Assembly: GCA_905250025.1 (NCBI GenBank)
Contig: CAJNOJ010000115.1
Location: 62,001-126,000 of the forward strand
Length of the DNA: 64,000 bases
Direction: 5' to 3'
Source of the DNA: Adineta ricciae
Lineage: Eukaryota; Rotifera; Eurotatoria; Adinetida; Adinetidae
Below are positions 35,556 to 47,060 of this stretch, piece after piece. The notes below the pieces were generated by a model that saw only the letters and a program-made list of their open reading frames with translations, was not told the DNA's origin and made no database searches. The first letter of the stretch is position 1, and the number at the start of each line of letters is the position of its first letter. The position numbers were made by a program, and so were the translations under genes.

Positions 35556-36190
35556 CTAAAACCATAATTTCAAGTTCCCGTTGCGCTCACCCGCGCTTCT
35601 CAAGTATTGGGCACCCGCGTCGCCGATTTGATTGCCAGAGAGGTTGAGTGTGATCGGTGTCTGCATGAAGATAGAAGTGGTGAGATGTGAAAGAGGGAGG
35701 GAGGGATGCTCAGATCGTTGGACTCACGGTGTTGTGTCGAAGTGCATCACTCACGTATTGGGCACCCTTCTCGCTGATTTTATTGTAAGAGAGGTCGAGT
35801 GTGGTGAGTGTCTGCATGAAGATAATAGTGATGAGATGTGAAAGAGGGAGGGAGGGAGGGATGCAGAGATCGTTGCACTCACGGTGTTGTGTCGAAGTGC
35901 ATCACTCACGTATTGGGCACCCTTCTCGCCGATCTGACTGTGACAGAGGTAGAGTGTGGTGAGTGTCTGCATGAAGATAGAAGTGATGAGATATGAAAGA
36001 GGGAGCTAGGGATGCAGAGATTGTTGGACTCACGGTGTTGTGTCGAAGTGCATCACTCACGTATTGGGCACCCGCGTCGCCGATTTGATTCTCAGGGAGG
36101 TAGAGTGTGGTGAGTGTCTGCATGAAGATAGAAGTGGTGAGATGTGAAAGAGCGAGAGATGCGGAGGTCTTTGGACTCATGGTGTTGTGT
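35556..36190 (-). repeat. Tandem array of 84-bp LRR exons with ~67-77-bp introns
   Basis: Three complete units (36117-36034, 35966-35883, 35811-35728) plus a diverged terminal unit (35660-35556) repeat the same exon-intron module. Each exon is 84 bp (28 codons, phase 0/0), starts TLTTL and ends DALRHNT; the introns are also alike (donor GTGAGT, acceptor CATGCAG). A fifth, truncated unit at about 36175-36190 keeps only the last bases of the exon, and its donor is mutated to ATGAGT. Similarity of exons and introns together means recent tandem exon duplication. Confidence 0.85.
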
Positions 36191-39100
36191 AGGAATATGC
36201 AATTTAGTATTTCTCTGGGTATTTGCTGAATTTAGTGCTGTATCAGGTTTTAGTGTTCACCTGATTTGCATTAAAACATTCTGCGAAGCATTTTAACTGG
36301 GTAGAAGGAATCGTAGGGATCTTGAATATCTCGTTATATGATTATGGAGTACTGAAACTACATTCAGTTTTCAATCCAAAGTGTATAAACTGCTGCTCAT
36401 GAATTGGTTGTTGATGATGATTTGATGAAGTCCTGCAAGCTGGTGCTGACGGATGGAAAGGCTAGGTGACGACCAAGGGTTAGCGTCGTTTGTGTTTTGA
36501 CGGCATCAATTGGGAAGAGTTATTCGAATGGTGCAATACCTTTCTGTTGTGCGAAATGGCCTTTTGCGTCTACCGAGGTCAGCAAATCCGATGCTGGATC
36601 CGACGATGCGATAAAATTCGATCGAATTCCTTGTAACGGATGTAACGATAATGATATCGTTCATCGCTTTCTGTTCTTTATTCTCTGACGTCTGTATCAT
36701 ACTATCTCCGGGTCATATCTCTCTCTGTCTCTCTTCTCTATATAAGCATGTGACTTATTGTGAAGTAGTAACATTCTGGTCATGTAGAGTAGTCAATAAA
36801 CATCGATACTGTGAGAAGCGGTCAGCTACTCAACCAGTTTGTCGTTACAACGGAATTGGATTGGAATCCGATTGTAAAAATTCCGTCGGTTATTGAAAAT
36901 TTTATGAGCAATCTTTCTAGCTATATTCTATGATGACCCTTAGAAAATCGGGAAAATTCATGTTTCGCATCCGATGAGATCCGAGACCATCGGAATCCAA
37001 TGCGATTCCGTCACCTGGATTTCATTGGATCCGTCGAATTCCTGTAGGATCTGATAAAATCCTATATTCGATCTGAGTGCGGGATTGATTGACCTGGGTA
37101 GGGAATCTTCAGCGCGCTAGATCAAAAGTTTGGATAATAGGCAGAAAAGAAACAGAAAGGCTCGGAAAAATCGAATGAAATGCATATGAATACTAATTTT
37201 AGGTTCATGATGCGTATGGCTCAGTCTGTTCTCTCGAAGAGATTCCTGAGATTGTTAACATCTGTGTACTTTAGGGTCATCTATCTATCACTCTAGAACC
37301 TATTTCTAAAACGAACTCAACGAATAGAACGATGTCTATCATATTTGTGATGGAGATATCCTGTCCTATACCCAGGTTATTATGGCACGGTCGGTTCCGG
37401 CCGGTTAGGTTCGTTTTCCGACCATTTCCTTGCCGCCGGATTCCGGCCGGAAGTTCAAACGTAGGTTCCACTCATTTCCCGGCCGTTTCCTGCAAACTTC
37501 GAGCCGGAAAAGGTCAGGAACTGATCGGATATTTACTGTCCAATTCCGGCCGGAATCCGTCGGCAAGGAATCTGCCGGAACTTGCTGGAATCGGCGAAAA
37601 CTGTGCCGGAATCGAGAAAAGCTGTACCGGAACCGACTCAGATTTCAACGGATCCTGTCGCCGGAATGATCGACCTGGGTAAGTACATCTCATGATTGAT
37701 GAACTCACCTCTATTCGGTACGCTCTGCGCGTGTTCTGTAAAGAGTCAACATTACTCACTTTGTTTTCTTGTATTGCATAGTAAGCGACGATTTCCATAT
37801 CTTTATCAGTTAGACGTTTCCAGTCGACGTATAATTGAAGTCCATCTTTTGCGTGTGCAATTTGTTGTTCCAGATATGCATTGCGATACACAGGCTTGCT
37901 CTTTTCTGAAAGAAAGAGTTACAGACTGTTAAATCGTGGGCGCAAAAAGTTTAAAGTCTGTGTGTCTGTCCTACCCAATCAGAATTCAACATTTTCTGAG
38001 ATCTATGAAATCTATTGATAGTCATTAGAGTTTCACTACTAGTAGGGTAATCGAGATCGAGGAACTCGAATCTGATGTCAGTTTTAACTAATTCTTAATT
38101 AACGGATAATAATATATATAGCAACGATTGATCGAAGGGTAATCGTTGTCAAAGGATTCAAATCTATGGTTGGTTTTTTCTCATTCACCAAAATTAGACT
38201 TCCTTGTTTCTCTTTTGAAAGAGATATTTTTCTCTCTTGTAGAAAATCTTTTGCAGAAGATATTACTTTAAGAGCTGACGCAAAAGATTTAGGATATCTT
38301 TCATTATGATAGTTGTAATTCAAGAAATCAAAAGAAGTGCTATGAGCTTAATATAATGATTCCGTTGTTTGCGGGGAGACTTCAGGCCTGTTCGATAGAA
38401 TTTCAGCGAATATACAGCGCAAAAATGTATCTCCATCAGTGCAATTCCATCCTGCTAGCTAGAAAAACGTCGATTATACAAATAGTATTCTAAGCATAAG
38501 AAGCGCTCTGATGGATGTTCTTTTGATAGGTATTCATAGAATACAACTTTCTGTCTGGTTTATTTCGGTAATCATATGAATGGAAGATCACCATTTTGGA
38601 AGTAACAAAGGAAAAAAACGTAGCTATTTGCTCTAAGAGCTTCGAGAATAACCCCTGTGGATTGTGAGCGCCTTAAATTGAAGCGAACAATAAAATATTT
38701 ACTCTGAGTCACATAGTTACGAAGAATTTTGATAACTGCGATTGCAGACAGACTCAGTATGAAAATATCATAGAAAGTTATCATGGATCAACGGCTAGCC
38801 ACGCGAGGCCGACAGATGACTAGGCGTTAGAATCCCAGATTACCTTAAAGTACACGTTTGGGGCAATCCTATTAAACTGGAAAGGTTTTTAAAAGGGGTC
38901 TTGATGAATATTCCTCAACGAAAATATTCGACACAGTATCGTTTTCTTGAAAGTACAGAAAAGAATCAATTGTTGGATGTAAAACACAGCTGGCACTCGA
39001 AAACTACTCGCTGATAAATAGCTAATTGGTTCGATTCATGAAAAAAGAACAATCTTTGCCTTCTGTTATCTCTAACGTTTGACTCAATGTCATGGTTCGG

Positions 39101-42100
39101 CTGAGGACTAGTAGCAATCGTCCTGCCTAATTTGTTTTTCAAAGTGCCTGAATGTGTTCAGCACTAGAAGAATTCTTTCAGAAAAGGGTCGGCGAATTCG
39201 AAGAATGAACATTACACGTGAGTGGCAGCTTATGCAGTGATTATGCTCTTGATCACACAGCTGTAGTTTTATTGCTAGTGCTTGTTAACTCTACTTTTGG
39301 AACTGAATCTGCAATAAGAAATTGAAATGGAAATTTGCATCATTAATATTTTCAAACAACATCTAACTTCAAATACAAAATCGTCGTGTTACTGATTATT
39401 TACTCCTTGTTCTGTTCTCAAATCACATACTAATTCCTCAAAGAGTGGAAGGTCATTGTACACTAGTCACAATGCATCATTTGAAACAATTGAAAACATA
39501 TAAGTCGCACATCGAGAAGGAAGATGTCAAAAACAGGAAAAACTTATACTATCTGTTCAAAAAACTAATATGAAAGAAGTTCTAATTCTCATTTTCTTCA
39601 TCTGTCAATTATTATATCAGTTCTTCTGCGCTACTTTCATCGAAGTCAGCGAATATAGACTGCCTTTTTAGAATTATTTTATGAAATGAAAGAAATAAAA
39701 TTATTTTTGACATTTATTTATAGATATTGATTTGGCGTGGAAAAAATTAGGCATAATTGAAAAAAAGCACATGTTTAAATTCAAAGTAGATTATCATTGA
39801 ATTAAACATATAGAGATTCAGTGGAAAAATCAGATACTTATACTCAAGAGAAGAAATATCTTTAGGTGGATAAAATTTTTCCTAAGCTAAATAATTAACA
39901 TCTAATTGAAATATTGAATTATTCAGTTGATAAAGGAAATTGATTCATTTAAAAAATTTTATGAGTAAAGAAGAATATTGCAAAGTAAATCTGACTATGA
40001 CACACGTTCCTCCTTAGTCAGTTGAAAGAAAATTGAAGAAATATTAGATGATATCGACACATTCTGGCTATGCGAATCAGAAACTGTGTTTCGGAATGCA
40101 TCATCCTTATTCTTGAAGCAATAAAATAAAGCAGAAAAAGAATTCACAGAATATTTAAAAAATGAAGTGGTAACAATCTTTGACTCTTGGTACGAAGGAC
40201 GCAGTGATACCTTTACATCAAGCACTAACAATCAATTTAAAACCATAAACACAGGTATAGAAGAAGAACAAATTATCAGAGAACGACGTGATTAGATCGA
40301 CAAACACGATAGAATCTCTGCTGATGGACTTGCGTTATATTCTGTTGACAAAAGGTCAGTTACTTACTGAAAATTGTATGAGCGATGTTTCTAGTTGTAT
40401 TCTATGACGACCTTATAGGCACCTATCGGATTCGTTTTGTAGGACGCTATAAAATTCGATGAAATCCAAAATAGGATCCGGTTAGAACCTACAATCCGAT
40501 TGGTCGATCTTTTAGCAATTACTCTCGCAGAAATCGCAAGTTTTTCAATCCTATTATCAATGAAAGCTGTATAACTTTCTGCATTGGTAGAATCAATTTC
40601 ATTCTATTATCTATGCATGAGAATCGTGTTCATATGAACTATTCACAAGACTATAGGGATCATCATCATAACAACACAATTTTTGAGCAGATTATTTTCC
40701 AAACTATTTGTCATTGATAGATTTAAATCTCTGACTTCAGATTGTATACTAATTAAATAAGCTAGTTTAAGATTCGACCATTGTATAACACTGACACCTT
40801 CAAAATAAAGAACGTTCCAACTTACTGAGTGGTCGCTTTGGCAGAGTTTCAATTGGTTCACTAATATCACTCATCGAACTAACACCAATTGTTGTCACTG
40901 ATTGCACTTTAAATATGAACTTTTTTTTCGACGGTAATTTTGATATAGAAATTTCTTTTTTATCATCATTTGTAAAAACTTCAACCCACTGTTCCTCTTC
41001 ATCATTTTCATTCGATATTCGATACATTATTTTGTATTTCTTAATTTTCTCTGTCCCATTTTGTTCATCATTCCATTTCAGTGTAATACCATCATCAGTA
41101 ACAAATTTAGCAGATAGTTCACTTGGTTTACTTGGTATTTTAAAGCCCTTTTTCTCTAATCCATTTTCATAGAGAGTAACTTTAGTTGGCTTGTTCAAAT
41201 CAGATGAATGTTCTTCGTTGACGATGAATTTCAACTTCTTTCCATTATTATTATTTGCTTTAGCGAATTCAATAAATTGTCGTACATCTGCACGAGTTTG
41301 ATTTACAATGTCACGATGTTTAAACCATTTAGGGGTTTCTTCTCGATTTGTTTGAAATTTAAAAGTTTCTTTATTATAGCGATAATTGTACATATCTTTA
41401 AGTTGAAATTTGTTTTCATCATTAAGACAAAATGACAAGCATAATATATACTTATAATCAATATCCCCAATAATATCATCCAGTGATGTTGATTTCACTG
41501 TAATATCTAAACTTTTATCTTTGGTCAAATTTTCGATAAAGTTGCCAATGAAATAAATCTCCTTTTCTTTTTCGTCGAGCCATGATTTTAATTTACTTTC
41601 GTTGAATGGCGATGAATCTATCTCTTTGAATACATTAAATAAGGCTGATTCTTGAGTATCAGTGTCAGCACGTAATTTAGGTAAAAGCATAGCAATCTGT
41701 TGTTTTAACTCACGCTGCATTTCAGATAATCGAGCTGCAAATGTGTTTAGATCATCTTTCATATGATTAAAATAATTGAACATCGACCCTTTTGTTAGAT
41801 CTAATGCTTTAACTTCTAATGAATAAAGATTTTCAATGATTCCAATTGAGGAATCAATTAGACGAGAAGAAATATGTCGTACAATTCGCGGTGCTTTGCC
41901 GTCTAATAAATGTAACGGATAAAGCCAAACCTTTTTTGGTATAGCTTTTTCATGATTTTCACCTAACAGTGACGGCAGGTGACGATAAAGTTCAATAGCA
42001 TCTTCAAATGTATTTGGATTTTCTTTTAAATTAAAATCACCATAAAATTTACAACACAAATTGTCGACACAATACTTTTCGTTGTCATTTAAATCTAATT

Positions 42101-42686
42101 CAGCTTTACCTTGAATTTTGAACTTCGGTATTTTTTTTATCACTGCTTCTAGTGTACCTTGAATCTCTTGTTTACTTTCGTTTTCCGATAATTTATGATC
42201 AAATACAAAAAACGCTTCAGCACCATATAATACACCAGTCACAACATGTGTTGCGATGTTCGCATCATGCAAATCTGGATAATTTAAATTACCTTTACCA
42301 AGATGTTTCATTGTCAATTCTTCAAAATGTGTTGTCGTTGAATATTTTAACGTAAGACGTGTAACATGATTAGTTTGTTGATGATCGTCAGCATATTTGG
42401 CCGAACCTGCAACATTAATCATACCAACAAGAAGACTTAGTTTTAAATCAGCTTCAACTCCTAGCGCATATGCTTTCTTTTGAAATGAATCTCCAGTTAT
42501 AATTTCATAATTAGTATATGGTTGCCGATGTGTTTTTCTGTTGGTATCCAATATGTTCTGATCCCATAATGTAGCACCAGCAATTATCACATCACTACGC
42601 ATATCATAAAGCGTACCCAAATGAAATGGACGACCGAGTGTAACAATTTCAGTTGGTTTTTGATCAGTCGGTTTTGGTTCAGTCAT
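35556..42686 (-). CDS. Stonustoxin-like (SNTX) / FN3 / leucine-rich-repeat chimeric protein
   Basis: Exon 1 (42686-40826) encodes a stonustoxin-family region. It opens with LGRPFHLGTLYDMRSD, then a MACPF/CDC-like domain to about residue 270, a helical bundle (FAT-like, ~278-395), a thioredoxin-like segment (~400-510) and an FN3 domain (~517-615). It ends in donor GTAAGT. Exon 2 (37905-37760) joins in phase and encodes a short helical piece with WKRLTDKDMEIVAYYAIQ. Exons 36117-36034, 35966-35883, 35811-35728 each encode exactly one 28-residue ribonuclease-inhibitor-type LRR; the last exon (35660-35556) adds a final LRR and the stop. About 787 aa in all. No signal peptide is seen, so it is probably cytosolic. 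SNTX proteins are perforin-like and best known from fish venom; homologues are widespread in animals with unclear roles. The link across the 2.9-kb and 1.6-kb introns, which carry repeats, is inferred from phase and LRR context. Confidence 0.65.
36895..37098. repeat. Dispersed repeat, copy 1
   Basis: The stretch with ATGAGCAATCTTTCTAGC followed by GATCC/GAATCC-rich sequence matches 40360-40510. It ends at GACCTGGG-TA (37099-37100), the same end as the MITE-like element at 37371-37679, so it is probably a related, decayed element. Confidence 0.5.
37371..37679. mobile_element. MITE-like element with short inverted ends and TA flanks
   Basis: A 309-bp block begins CCCAGGT and ends ACCTGGG, perfect inverted heptamers, and is bounded on both sides by TA (37369-37370 and 37680-37681), as for a TA target-site duplication of Tc1/mariner-type elements. 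The interior is far more GC-rich than its surroundings and is built from CCGGCCGG/CCGGAA motifs that can pair. No transposase is encoded. It sits in the intron between exon 2 and the LRR exons of the SNTX-like gene. Confidence 0.5.
40360..40510. repeat. Dispersed repeat, copy 2
   Basis: Matches 36895-37070 with moderate divergence (ATGAGCGATGTTTCTAG, then GGATCCGGTT/AATCCGATT motifs). It lies in the 2.9-kb intron of the SNTX-like gene. Confidence 0.5.
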
Positions 42687-43379
42687 AGTTCAATCTAGAA
42701 AGCACAGTGGATACTTCAAACGTATTTGTTAAGAAGATGAACCTCTTCCGATAAGAATGTAATGTATTTGTTTAGTAGTCAACGTTCATGTCTTGAAGAC
42801 CAGAGTAAGGATACAAGTGAGGATGCAGATAATGGTGCTAGCGATTGAGGGTGGGTGAGGGTGTGAGTGAAGGTGAAAATTTTTATGATCGGAATCGATG
42901 GAGCTCGTCGAACTGTGCCTCGAGTCAATTTTGAAACCGCCCTAAATAGTACAAAAGCAAATGGGTCGGACTGTTCGCTGATATTCATTTTTTTCAGTGC
43001 TTCGCTGCAATTGGTTGAGTTTTCATAGTGAAAGTGAAACGGTTTTTGTGAAGTTTTATCATTGGAACCGATAGAGTACATCTAGTTATATTTGAATCCA
43101 GTCAGATTGGAATTCAAAGCGCATATCTGAACGAATAAATCCTGAAGAAACTCGATTCGGGCGCCAAGATAACTTACGTGTGTTTCTTGAATTTTCTTTC
43201 ACCATGTTTTTCAAAGCAAATGATTTTTTTTAAACTTAGTTTAAAAAAAGACTATATACTAAGAATATCTATTCTTTACTCGCTGTTAACATTTGCACGA
43301 ATCTAATATGGCACGTAATATAATAATTTTAAAACTAAAGATATTCGTCAAATTTTTACGTCTGTATGTTTTTGTGTCC
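42687..43379. other. Upstream region of the SNTX-like gene
   Basis: About 700 bp of AT-rich sequence with no recognised gene or repeat. It would hold the promoter of the minus-strand SNTX-like gene. Confidence 0.35.
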
Positions 43380-44480
43380 TCAAAAAGTGCGTAAACTACT
43401 ACAATCCGTTAGTGTGCCCATCGGGCCGTTCGTTTACACGATAAATTTAGAGAGAAGATACAGATTGAGTCGTAGATTTCTACATAACATCATCTCATTG
43501 ATATCTAAGTCGACTTCGAAGCTAAGTTGGATCGGTTGTACTGATGCTGTCTTTCGTTGGAATTTGCTCAAATTCTTATATATAAAAATGCATGATTGTG
43601 CGCTAGTTCACTATGTATTAATGTCCTGTACTAATTATTACCGCCTACCTTTTCATGTTGATTGCCTAGGCTCAGAAAAATATGGAGAGGATGCCGATTG
43701 ACCGCCGAGATGGCAACCATGGGTGATCTGGGTGAAATTTCACCCAAGAGGTTTTGTGAAAGAAAACGCACCTAACGATCTGTGAAGTATTGTTAGGTTT
43801 GGGAAAACATGTTAGTCGATCAGTATAGAAGTAGATATAGACCATTCCCGGAAAATTTCTCCCAGTTGGCCCTGTCCCAAAAGAATGTCAGAAAGCATTC
43901 AACTACATGTATGATAGCTATGACCTTGGAAAACGTTAATATGTAGTGGGAACTACATCATAACGATCCCTTGGGGGATCTGAGTGTATTTCATCCAGAC
44001 TACGTGCCTGTTACTTGCAGTTGTCTGTTGTAGTTAGTGTGATGAAATTTCGCAAGATAGTTGTAGATTTAATGAAAGGTCAAAGCAAAGGTAGATCACG
44101 ACGGCGTGTGTTAGCAGATAGACTTGGATGAATTTTATCGAAATCATCCTTCTGATCTTTGATGACTAGAAGACCGTTCTTGACGTGCTCGATGCTGCGA
44201 ATAGTAGAAGGTCACGCAAAAACAGTTTTTACTGCAATTAAATCTGGGCTTTAGTTGAATATAGTAAAAACACTGAGAACACCCTACTGAGAACAGGTTT
44301 GCGCCATCTTACTGCTGGAGTGGGCTGAAAAGATGAGTGCAATACTAGAATTGGTCAGCGTTCTTCATTCGTTTATATGATAACTCTCAAAAGGCTAATG
44401 CGATTGAGATGGAAGTTTTCATGGTGTATGACAACAGCAAAATCTCGTTAATTTTCGAATAGGAAACTGATCGGACGAGC
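43380..44480. repeat. Direct repeat unit A (~1.1 kb)
   Basis: Shares order and sequence with 45905-46925: the TCGTTTACACGATAAATTT block, the GGGTGAAATTTCACCCAAGA palindrome-containing block (43728-43747), the TGTATGATAGCTATG block, then a long, nearly identical stretch at about 44190-44440. No reading frame is evident. It is noncoding DNA of mobile or segmental-duplication origin. Confidence 0.7.
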
Positions 44481-45904
44481 GACACATGGATTACTAATCT
44501 TTTGGGGACTGCGGCCATGTTAGCGATCATATGACCGTCGATATTCTTCTCTCGTTCTTGTTCCGTATGCTTGAAACAATGTTATTATAGATACCATTCT
44601 TTTTGCTTCTCCTTTTTGTTCTGAGCGAGAGAGTATGGATATATATATTCTCTCTTCGATTCGAATACTGGAAGATTCTCATCGAGTATCTCTATGTCTG
44701 TTTGAAGAGGGATATGTTGATCATATAGGAGTCTATGGCCTTTTATATTTCAAATTGAATTTTAGAAAAGAAATTAGCTTCCCCTTATCCAAAAAGGAGA
44801 GGGATTACAGGTATAGTAAAATGATGCCTTCCATTAGATGAGGATAACTTGTTAACGCTTATTTAAATCAACAGACCTAGCAAATATGAAATACTTAACA
44901 CTTGAAATCCTATGAATTCTCAAGGTTGATCGTACAAATAGCATTTCATATCACTAATCACTGCCTTCCAGCCTATTTAGTCTGGACAATCCATATGCAT
45001 TTCCTATATATCTTTACTACAGCTATATGGTTGTGCGCAAAGTATCAAAAACATTAAGCAAGCATGTAAAAATAGATGCGAACAAAAAGATATGAGATAT
45101 AATATCACGCATCTCTTACGGTCAGAGTACAAATAGGGGGTATTGGAGGTATTGCAAAACTTTTTCAATCTAACTAGACTCCTACCGACATCCACCCCGC
45201 ACCCTCATCGAGAAAGATCCCTATTGGTACTCACGCCTTACGCTTTAAAATGATAAATACTAGAATTTTAAAAGCCTTACTAACAATTTAATACCTCAAA
45301 GCTTCAATACCCCCTGTATCTCCTATATATACCATTGTATGTCATATAGAGAGCTCACATATCCGATACACTTTTTGTATAGTACACATAATCTTCGGAT
45401 AAAATTCGAAGTTTCCGCATTCACATTATATATGTTTCTCACTTTCTCAAGTTCTTCGGAACTATATAAAGTCTAGCGATTGACAAGATGGTTTTACTTA
45501 CTTAGAGAAGAAAAAGAGTAATAAACAACGGATGTGTCGAAGAATGTTGCGCTTTTGCGTTCTACAGCACTCTTTAATTGAGAAGATCTTACCAATTATC
45601 GCAGCTTATATATACAGCGTCAACCTGTTTACTTGGGTATTTTTTCTTCTGTCTTTTTCTGGTCTTATCAAACATCAACCAATTGCTCCATTATTACGTA
45701 GGTCACATTTGTTGCTTTTCGTCTAGTGGGCTTTTTTTCACTACAAGTTAATATTTTTCTTTTTCAAATAAATTCCAACAGATATCGTATATTTTTATCT
45801 TTTACATGCTTTCCGCCTCCTTCTAATATTCTTTTCGTATTTTCTTTCGATAAACGTGTGACGAAATAATATGTATCTTTAAAAAGATACGAAAATGATT
45901 AATT
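44481..45904. other. Spacer between the two direct repeats
   Basis: About 1.4 kb, mostly unique. A short stretch at about 45365-45425 matches 47000-47060, which lies immediately after repeat unit B. So relative to unit B, unit A carries an extra ~0.9 kb before that stretch. No coding content. Confidence 0.5.
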
Positions 45905-47060
45905 TCATGAATTATGTGTGCTCAAAAAGCGAGCACACAACTATAATAAGTCAGTATGACAATCCATCCGGTCGTTTACACGATAAATTTCGATAGAAGG
46001 ATCAGATTGAACTGAAATTTTCCATACTGCACCATCTTATCAATACCTCAGTCGAGTTCAGAGGTAAGCCCGATCGGTCGTAGTATTGTTGACTTTTGGT
46101 AAAATTTCCTCCGATCTATATATGTGAAGTTGCTTGTTTCTCTGTTTGTTCACTCTGTATTCAAATCCTATACCAATCATGGGTGATGTGAGTGTTACTT
46201 GGGTGAAATTTCACCCAAGAAGTTTCGTAAAAGAAAACGCACCTAGCGATCTGTGAAGTAGTGTTAGGTCTGACAAAGCGTCGAAAACGTGTGGATCGAC
46301 CGGTATATAAGTATGTGCGGACGCTGGATCTATCATATAGAATGCCGCAAAGCATTCAACTACTTGTATGATAGCTATGGCCCTGGAAAACGTTAATATG
46401 TGGTGGAAACTACATGACAACGATCCTTTGGGGGATTCGGGTGTATCTCACCCAGATTACCTATCTGCTAGCCGTAACCGACAGTTGTAGAAAGCTGTCA
46501 TGAAACTTTGCAAGATAGGTTGAGATTTAATGAATGGTCAAAATGAGGGGAGACCACGAGCTAGTGTGTTAGCAGATAGACTTGAATCAATTTAAGTCAA
46601 ATCGTTCTTCTGATCTTTGGTGCCACAGCAATCATTTTAGATGTGCTCGATGCTGCGAAGAGTAGAAAGTCCTGCAAAAACAGTTTTTACTGCAATTAAA
46701 TCTGAGCTTTAGTTGAATATAGTAAAAACACTGAGAACACCCTACTGAGAACAGGTTTGCGGCATCTTACTGCTGGAGTGGACTGAAAAGATGAGTGCAA
46801 TACTAGAATTGGTCAGCGTTCTTCATTCGTTTATATGATAACTCTCAAAAGGCTAATGCGATTAAGGTGGAATTTTTCATGGTGTATGACAACAGCAAAA
46901 TCTCGTTATAGTGTTCGAATATGAGGCCGACTGGAATACCAAGCCATGCATTATTGAAAAAGAAATTGATATTTCTGTATAATTCGTTATATCTTCTATC
47001 TGATACACTTTTTCGTAGTATACACATAATTCTGGGAGAAAATTCGAAGTTTCAGCATTT
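45905..47060. repeat. Direct repeat unit B (~1.15 kb)
   Basis: Same order of blocks as unit A plus the AGTTTC(A/C)GCAT block. The 5' part is diverged (many substitutions and indels), while the part at about 46650-46900 is nearly identical to 44190-44440. No coding content. Confidence 0.7.

Noticed and set aside
35632-35841. Plus-strand frame across the LRR exon array
   Set aside because: Antisense shadow of the repeated LRR exons.
39995-40231. 78-codon minus-strand frame in the SNTX-like gene's large intron
   Set aside because: It looks somewhat protein-like but has no motif I recognise and no splice partners; possible transposon debris, not supportable as a gene.
43380-46925. LTR retrotransposon with units A and B as LTRs
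   Set aside because: The spacer encodes no gag/pol, I could not find clean TG..CA ends or a primer-binding site, and the units differ too much over most of their length for a recent insertion.
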